Assembly (NCBI GenBank): GCA_026709065.1
Contig: JAPOTS010000055.1
Span: forward strand, 1-59,399
DNA from: Bacteroidota bacterium
Lineage (GTDB): Bacteria > Bacteroidota > Rhodothermia > Rhodothermales > Bin80
DNA length: 59,399 nt
Direction: 5' to 3'
Part shown: one piece after another, positions 55,047 through 59,399 of the stretch
How the letters are laid out: each line of letters starts with the position of its first letter
Numbering within the stretch: the stretch's first letter is position 1
Program-made: the position numbers and the translations under genes
The notes under the pieces: model-generated
What the model saw: the letters and a program-made list of their open reading frames with translations, nothing else
Told to the model about the DNA's origin: nothing
The model's database searches: none

Positions 55047-55988
55047 TCAGTCTTTAAGAAACTCCTTCACATCAGGCGCAGAAGAGATTGAGATCACATC
55101 AGCACCATGTCCAAGGGTTTGACGCACCAAGCCATTGAGCACTCGCCCTGGTCCTACTTCAATAAATTTAAGACTTTCAGGCATATTCTGAAGCGATTGA
55201 ACCCAACGAACAGGACTAGTTAGTTGCTCCAACATACGTGCACGAATATGTTCAGGATCCAAAGCAGGTTGTGCGGTCATATTCAAGTAAATGGGACATA
55301 CAGGTTGCTTAATCGTCACTTCGGATAACTTCTGAGCTAACGCTTCTCTGGCTTTGGAAACCAACGGGGAGTGAAATGCACCACTGACCGGTAGTGAGAT
55401 TAACTTTCGCGCGCCCGCCTCAGTGAGGTGCACCTCAGCAACTTGAAGTGCCTCAATGTCTCCAGAAATCACCGTTTGGTTTGGGGTGTTATAGTTGGCA
55501 CAAACGACAGTGCTTTGTTGTGTCGAAATTTGTCTACATACCGCGTCAACGGTATCCCCCGATAGACCTATGACTGCTGTCATCCCCGCAGAACGGCCCT
55601 GCCCGGCCATCGCCATGAGCTCGCCCCTAAAACGAACCAGCCTTAAGGCATCCTCAAATGAAAGTGCACCACAGGCATGAAGTGCAGTGTATTCTCCCAC
55701 GCTGTGGCCTGCCACTAAATCGGGGGCTAAATCCAGAGCTGCGAGGATTGCAATGGAATGGGTAAATAGGGCAGGCTGGCAAATGGCGGTATTGGTTAAC
55801 TTCTTTAACGCCTGTGGGTCCTCATCAAGGCTTTTGAAGCAGTATTGAGTCAATGGGAATTTGAGAATCTCGTCGGCAGTCTCAAAGATAGTACGTGAAC
55901 TGGATATCTCTCTGAACAAGTCTTTGCCCATCTCAGGTATCTGAGAACCCTGCCCTGGAAATAAAAGTGCTAATTGTTGATCGGGCAT
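55047..55988 (-). CDS. fabD: Malonyl-CoA:ACP transacylase FabD
   Basis: Transfers malonyl groups to ACP. The 313-aa protein has the N-terminal LLFPGQGSQ, the nucleophile motif GHSVGEYTAL (Ser about 95) and the catalytic His in SGAFHSPLV. The fabH stop ends immediately before the fabD start. Confidence 0.95.
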   Translation of the reverse strand: MPDQQLALLFPGQGSQIPEMGKDLFREISSSRTIFETADEILKFPLTQYCFKSLDEDPQALKKLTNTAICQPALFTHSIAILAALDLAPDLVAGHSVGEYTALHACGALSFEDALRLVRFRGELMAMAGQGRSAGMTAVIGLSGDTVDAVCRQISTQQSTVVCANYNTPNQTVISGDIEALQVAEVHLTEAGARKLISLPVSGAFHSPLVSKAREALAQKLSEVTIKQPVCPIYLNMTAQPALDPEHIRARMLEQLTSPVRWVQSLQNMPESLKFIEVGPGRVLNGLVRQTLGHGADVISISSAPDVKEFLKD

Positions 55989-57053
55989 CTATAAAACTTG
56001 TTGCGCATCAATAAGAGATGGATCACTATGCTTTGCCTCCACCGAATCATAAGCCCAGCGCAGATACGTTGCTCCCCAAGTAAAGCCACCACCAAAAGCG
56101 GCGAGGACAAGGTTGTCGCCCTCATTGAGGTCTAACTCCCAATCATGTAAGCATAACGGGATGGTGGCTGCTGTCGTATTTCCATAGCGGGAGATATTGA
56201 GCATGATACGATCAGGATCTAATTTCATGCGCCGAGCAACCGCATCAATGATGCGCTGATTGGCCTGATGAGGAACCAAAAAACGGATGTCATCGCTAGT
56301 TAGATGATTCCGCTCCATGATTTCCACAGCTACATCTGCCATTCCTTTGACGGCAACCTTGAACACGGTCTGACCATCTTGTTGGATATAATGCATTTTT
56401 TGATCAACGGTGTCATGCGTCGCCGGATGAAGGCTCCCGCCCCCCAACATACACAAGGCCTCCCAGCCATGACCATCCATTCGGAGTTCCGAATCAATAA
56501 TCCCATTATTGTTGGCATCAGGCTCAAGCAAAACGCCTGCGGCTGCATCACCAAATAGAACACAGGTCTTGCGGTCGGTATAATCTGTGATTGAACTCAT
56601 CTTATCAGATCCAATCACTAGTACTTTGGAGGCTCGTCCACTCTCAATGATTCCTGCGCCCGTATTGAGTGCAAACAAAAATCCTGTACATGCGGCTGAT
56701 AAATCGAATCCCCATGCGTTGGTTGCCCCGATTTCTGCCTGAACGAGGCAAGCTGTGGCAGGAAACGACATGTCGGCCGTCACGGTTGCAACAATGATGA
56801 CATCAATCTCGTCGGCTTGAATTCCTCGCTTATCAAGGATTTCTTGAGCCGCATGTGCGGCCATATAGGAAACGCCTTTTTTTTCGCCGGTAAGGATTCT
56901 GCGCTCTTCAATGCCTGTCCTTGATTTGATCCATTCATCAGTGGTGTCAACGAGTTTCATCAAATCCTGATTGGTAAGGCGGGTTTCTGGTAAATAATGA
57001 CCGACAGCCGTGATGGCTGCGTGTATATCAGGACTCATGGTAACAGATGTCAT
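55989..57053 (-). CDS. fabH: 3-oxoacyl-ACP synthase III FabH
   Basis: Starts fatty-acid synthesis by condensing acetyl-CoA with malonyl-ACP. From the ATG at 57053 ([14 protein letters not shown]), 1 nt after the plsX stop, the protein has 354 aa; a further upstream ATG (57083) would overlap plsX by 29 nt. Catalytic Cys lies in [10 protein letters not shown], His in VPHQANQRI, and Asn in RYGNTTAA. The order plsX-fabH-fabD-fabG is the classical cluster. Confidence 0.94.
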   Translation of the reverse strand: MTSVTMSPDIHAAITAVGHYLPETRLTNQDLMKLVDTTDEWIKSRTGIEERRILTGEKKGVSYMAAHAAQEILDKRGIQADEIDVIIVATVTADMSFPATACLVQAEIGATNAWGFDLSAACTGFLFALNTGAGIIESGRASKVLVIGSDKMSSITDYTDRKTCVLFGDAAAGVLLEPDANNNGIIDSELRMDGHGWEALCMLGGGSLHPATHDTVDQKMHYIQQDGQTVFKVAVKGMADVAVEIMERNHLTSDDIRFLVPHQANQRIIDAVARRMKLDPDRIMLNISRYGNTTAATIPLCLHDWELDLNEGDNLVLAAFGGGFTWGATYLRWAYDSVEAKHSDPSLIDAQQVL

Positions 57054-57054
57054 T

Positions 57055-58056
57055 TCAGGGGACCAATGCGCGTTGGATCTCACTGGTTAAATTCGCTTTC
57101 GCGATTTGGGCCGCCAGTATAATACATTGTTCTACGGCCCCTGCGGTGGCTGAACCATGCATGATCAGCACTTCCCCCTCTACCCCTAGCAGAGGGCTTC
57201 CACCCCCATTATGTTCGGGGTCAAAGCGGCGGGCTAGTCCTGAAAGCATCGTCTTGATAAGATCAAGTGTAGCGTTATCGGGTTTCAATTCTTGTAATTC
57301 TTGGTGAATCATTTCAGGTAAAGCAGTCATCAAGCTTTCAGCCAATTTGAGGATCACATTACCGACAAATCCATCACAGACGACGACATCGGCTTTTTTG
57401 TGAAAAATATCACGCCCCTCAATATTGCCGATAAAATTCAACTCTAATGCATTAACCAATAATTCGTGTGTTGATCTTACGAGTTCATTTCCTTTAGCAG
57501 GCTCTTCTCCGACACTTAGAAGCCCGATCCGGGGTTGGGCAATATCCATTATGATGCGTGCATATGCCGACCCCATTTTTGCAAATTGTAATAAATGTTC
57601 TGGCCGGCTATCCATGTTTGATCCTACATCAAGAATCGTACACAATCCATCAGTGGTAGGAAAGAGAGTAGGAATTGATGGCCGAAAGACACCAGCGAGT
57701 CGCCCGAGTACAAATAGGGAAGCTGCACCGATAGCTCCAGTATTGCCAGCACTTATGAATGCGTCTGAATAACTCTCTTTGTGATGGGTAAGCCCTACAT
57801 GGATTGACGATTTTCGCTTAGAGCGGACCGCTGCTACTGGCGAGTCCCCCATGCCGATCACCTGCGGAGCATGTAGAATCTCAATTCCCGAAAGCGGACC
57901 ATAAGTATCCAGTATGGATTGAATAATCTTTTTGGGCCCACAGAGTTGAATATGGATTCGTCCCTCTGAGGATTTTAGTGCACGAACGGCACCTTCCACA
58001 ATTTCATTTGGGGCATGGTCGCCGCCCATAGCGTCAACTGCCACGCGAATTGCCAT
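57055..58056 (-). CDS. plsX: Phosphate acyltransferase PlsX
   Basis: Makes acyl-phosphate from acyl-ACP for phospholipid synthesis. The 333-aa protein starts [18 protein letters not shown] and contains the [26 protein letters not shown] and [12 protein letters not shown] blocks. It lies downstream of rpmF by about 64 nt, linking ribosomal and lipid synthesis as in other bacteria. Confidence 0.95.
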   Translation of the reverse strand: MAIRVAVDAMGGDHAPNEIVEGAVRALKSSEGRIHIQLCGPKKIIQSILDTYGPLSGIEILHAPQVIGMGDSPVAAVRSKRKSSIHVGLTHHKESYSDAFISAGNTGAIGAASLFVLGRLAGVFRPSIPTLFPTTDGLCTILDVGSNMDSRPEHLLQFAKMGSAYARIIMDIAQPRIGLLSVGEEPAKGNELVRSTHELLVNALELNFIGNIEGRDIFHKKADVVVCDGFVGNVILKLAESLMTALPEMIHQELQELKPDNATLDLIKTMLSGLARRFDPEHNGGGSPLLGVEGEVLIMHGSATAGAVEQCIILAAQIAKANLTSEIQRALVP

Positions 58057-58120
58057 ATGCCCTCCTTAAGTTTTGGGCAGAACCATGGCGCTTACCCAGT
58101 CGGTGATTCGTTTGAGGATC

Positions 58121-58345
58121 TCAACCTGAGGTAGAGTCCTGAACTCGGACAGACGCTGATTCAATTCTTCTTCCTAAGATTTGACGACCGCGGTACACTC
58201 CGCAACTCGGACAAACCCGGTGAAACTGTTTAATGTCGGAACAATTGTCACATTCCAACAATGTAGGTTGACTGAGTCCTCCGTAATAAACGCTTCTGCG
58301 CTTTCGCGTACGGGATTTTGAATGTTTTCTTCTTGGATTAGCCAT
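58121..58345 (-). CDS. rpmF: 50S ribosomal protein L32
   Basis: A 74-aa protein with the start MANPRRKHSKSRTRKRRS and a Zn-binding set of four Cys (C32, C35, C45, C48). The C-terminal extension (RRIESASVRVQDSTSG) is slightly longer than usual. It is placed between yceD and plsX as in many genomes, though with a 170-nt gap to yceD. Confidence 0.95.
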   Translation of the reverse strand: MANPRRKHSKSRTRKRRSVYYGGLSQPTLLECDNCSDIKQFHRVCPSCGVYRGRQILGRRIESASVRVQDSTSG

Positions 58346-58515
58346 TATCCTTAGTATTACTATAATTATTGTTTACACACATGATCATTAGATACCTCTT
58401 TCGGCGTAAAATTTTCTCGCACTCAGAATGACTATCTATCACAGTTACAGGGAGTTTACACAATGAGTGATCCAATGTTCCAAGTAGAACATCTGTTGGT
58501 CTTTGGATCTGAATA

Positions 58516-58989
58516 CTATTTGAGAAATTCTTTGCGCATATCAAGCAACGGAGACCATCGATCATCGGGTTCCTGAGATGGTGCACCAAAAACGGTCTGA
58601 ATGTTTTCGTCGTTTGCGTTAGGAGCAATTTTTCTAATAGGAATCGACAACATTAATAGATCATAGATCACTTCGGTTGCATCAAATATTTTTTGTTTAG
58701 GATCAAGTATTAGGCCTTCAAGGAGTTCATCTTCGTTGAACTCTGGTGGTTTGTAATGCAATAATAGCTCATAGTGATTAGATACAGGTCCTACGAACTC
58801 TTTAAGTGTTCTATCGCACTCCATGCGTGCGTTTGCCGAAATCTCCAAAGTCAAAAGAATGGCATCTGTCACATTCTTCAACTTAACGTTGACAGTGATA
58901 TCTGAAAACCTTTCATTTGATATTCCAACATCTGATGCTTTGATTTCAAGACTGTGCTCCTGAAACGCAGATAAATCTATCTTCACCAT
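58516..58989 (-). CDS. yceD: DUF177 (YceD) ribosome-biogenesis protein
   Basis: A 157-aa protein linked to 23S rRNA accumulation. It carries the DUF177 pattern: a central TLEISANARMECDRTLKEF and, toward the end, DATEVIYDLLMLSIPIRKI. The N-terminus is divergent and the four-Cys form is reduced (one Cys). The following 170 nt before rpmF is longer than usual and holds no clear feature. Confidence 0.88.
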   Translation of the reverse strand: MVKIDLSAFQEHSLEIKASDVGISNERFSDITVNVKLKNVTDAILLTLEISANARMECDRTLKEFVGPVSNHYELLLHYKPPEFNEDELLEGLILDPKQKIFDATEVIYDLLMLSIPIRKIAPNANDENIQTVFGAPSQEPDDRWSPLLDMRKEFLK

Positions 58990-59399
58990 AGCTCAAGAAT
59001 CTGTTCTAATCATTGAATTTCCTGACCGAAATTACACCACATCTTATACATTGTAGGTATCTATACGAAAACCCATATGACATGATCCATTGGCATGGAT
59101 CCACTGACGAAGATGACGCTTGCTGAATCCTGACATAGGCGAATAGAGGATCAACACTGAATTCGCGATCAGATCGCAGGTCATTCTGATTATTTACTGA
59201 AAAAAACAATAAATTGTAAAAAATCTTTTAAACATGATGTACATGTTATGAAGAGCAACCTACTCGTTTCTGACCTGCCTTTGAACCTCTGTTTGATCGC
59301 TATGCCTGGCGAGCAGAGTGCTCAGCGCGTACTGGAACTGGTGCCAAATTAGGAGACGATGGCGAAGAACTGGTGATGCTGTTGATTACAGAATTGATC
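58990..59399. other. Upstream region of the yceD operon; open frame at window end
   Basis: The operon promoter should lie here. A minus-strand frame at 59006-59209 (67 codons) has no family likeness. From 59274 to the window edge a plus-strand frame of 42 codons stays open (containing FDRYAWRAECSARTG and LGDDGEELVMLLI). It has protein-like composition but no start codon of note and a stop just upstream; it may be the beginning or a remnant of a gene beyond the window. Confidence 0.3.

Noticed and set aside
58338..58628. Minus-strand 96-codon frame between yceD and rpmF
   Set aside because: It overlaps yceD in another frame and the rpmF start, with no family likeness; treated as a shadow.

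Overview
The window looks like a chromosomal segment of a Rhodothermota/Balneolota-type member of the Bacteroidota-Chlorobiota lineage. This is inferred from a giant secreted protein ending in a 'YPNPF'-type T9SS sorting domain, a BatA-type VWA membrane protein, TAnnTTTG-like promoter motifs, a DUF3047/RND envelope cluster and family-level resemblance of many proteins. No rRNA is present to confirm it. DNA is moderately AT-rich. Two features sit unusually close together: tight housekeeping operons with 1-7 nt gaps or overlaps, and many decayed genes hidden in 'intergenic' DNA.

Layout. 1-0.8 kb: broken sulfatase. 1.5-6.9 kb: 1813-residue FN3-array exoprotein. 7.3-10.9 kb (-): hflX and a BatA-like gene. 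11.2-16.4 kb (+): uvrA and two GT4 glycosyltransferases, meeting a TPR lipoprotein-like/periplasmic gene tail to tail. 17.9-21.4 kb: accessory segment with a wrecked AbiE-like toxin-antitoxin pair, an intact two-gene ATPase plus putative PD-(D/E)xK nuclease operon, and a wrecked RluA-type pseudouridine synthase. 21.6-25.9 kb (-): RND exporter, DUF3047 protein and a polytopic membrane protein. 26-28.2 kb: MaoC hydratase, recF, a DnaA box and a broken HExxH-peptidase/propeller gene. 28.3-33.8 kb (-): complete type I restriction-modification operon hsdR-hsdM-hsdS. 33.8-35.1 kb: gene-less. 35.1-39.5 kb (+): murQ, mfd. 39.4-43.3 kb (-): mnmE-mnmG-rsmG. 43.8-48.9 kb: second accessory segment with a wrecked DUF433/PIN-like module, a split ATPase with both Walker motifs damaged, a C-terminal remnant of a large enzyme and an intact SF1 helicase with a stub partner. 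50-52.3 kb (-): rpmH-rnpA-yidC. 52.4-52.6 kb (+): tRNA-Gly, tRNA-Val. 52.8-59 kb (-): yceD-rpmF-plsX-fabH-fabD-fabG and a DEAD-box helicase.

The mnmE-mnmG-rsmG, rpmH-rnpA-yidC and recF genes are classical origin neighbours. Two parS sites (36.09 and 40.02 kb), one of them inside the rsmG coding sequence, indicate an origin-proximal region in which the ancestral cluster has been broken up. dnaA, dnaN, gyrB and parAB are not in the window, and acpP is absent from its usual place after fabG.

The best candidate for an undescribed system is the 18.7-20.7 kb ATPase/nuclease pair. It is flanked by toxin-antitoxin debris and lies about 8 kb from the type I R-M operon. The SF1 helicase locus at 46.6-48.9 kb, with a truncated partner reminiscent of SIR2-like proteins, is a second, less certain candidate.
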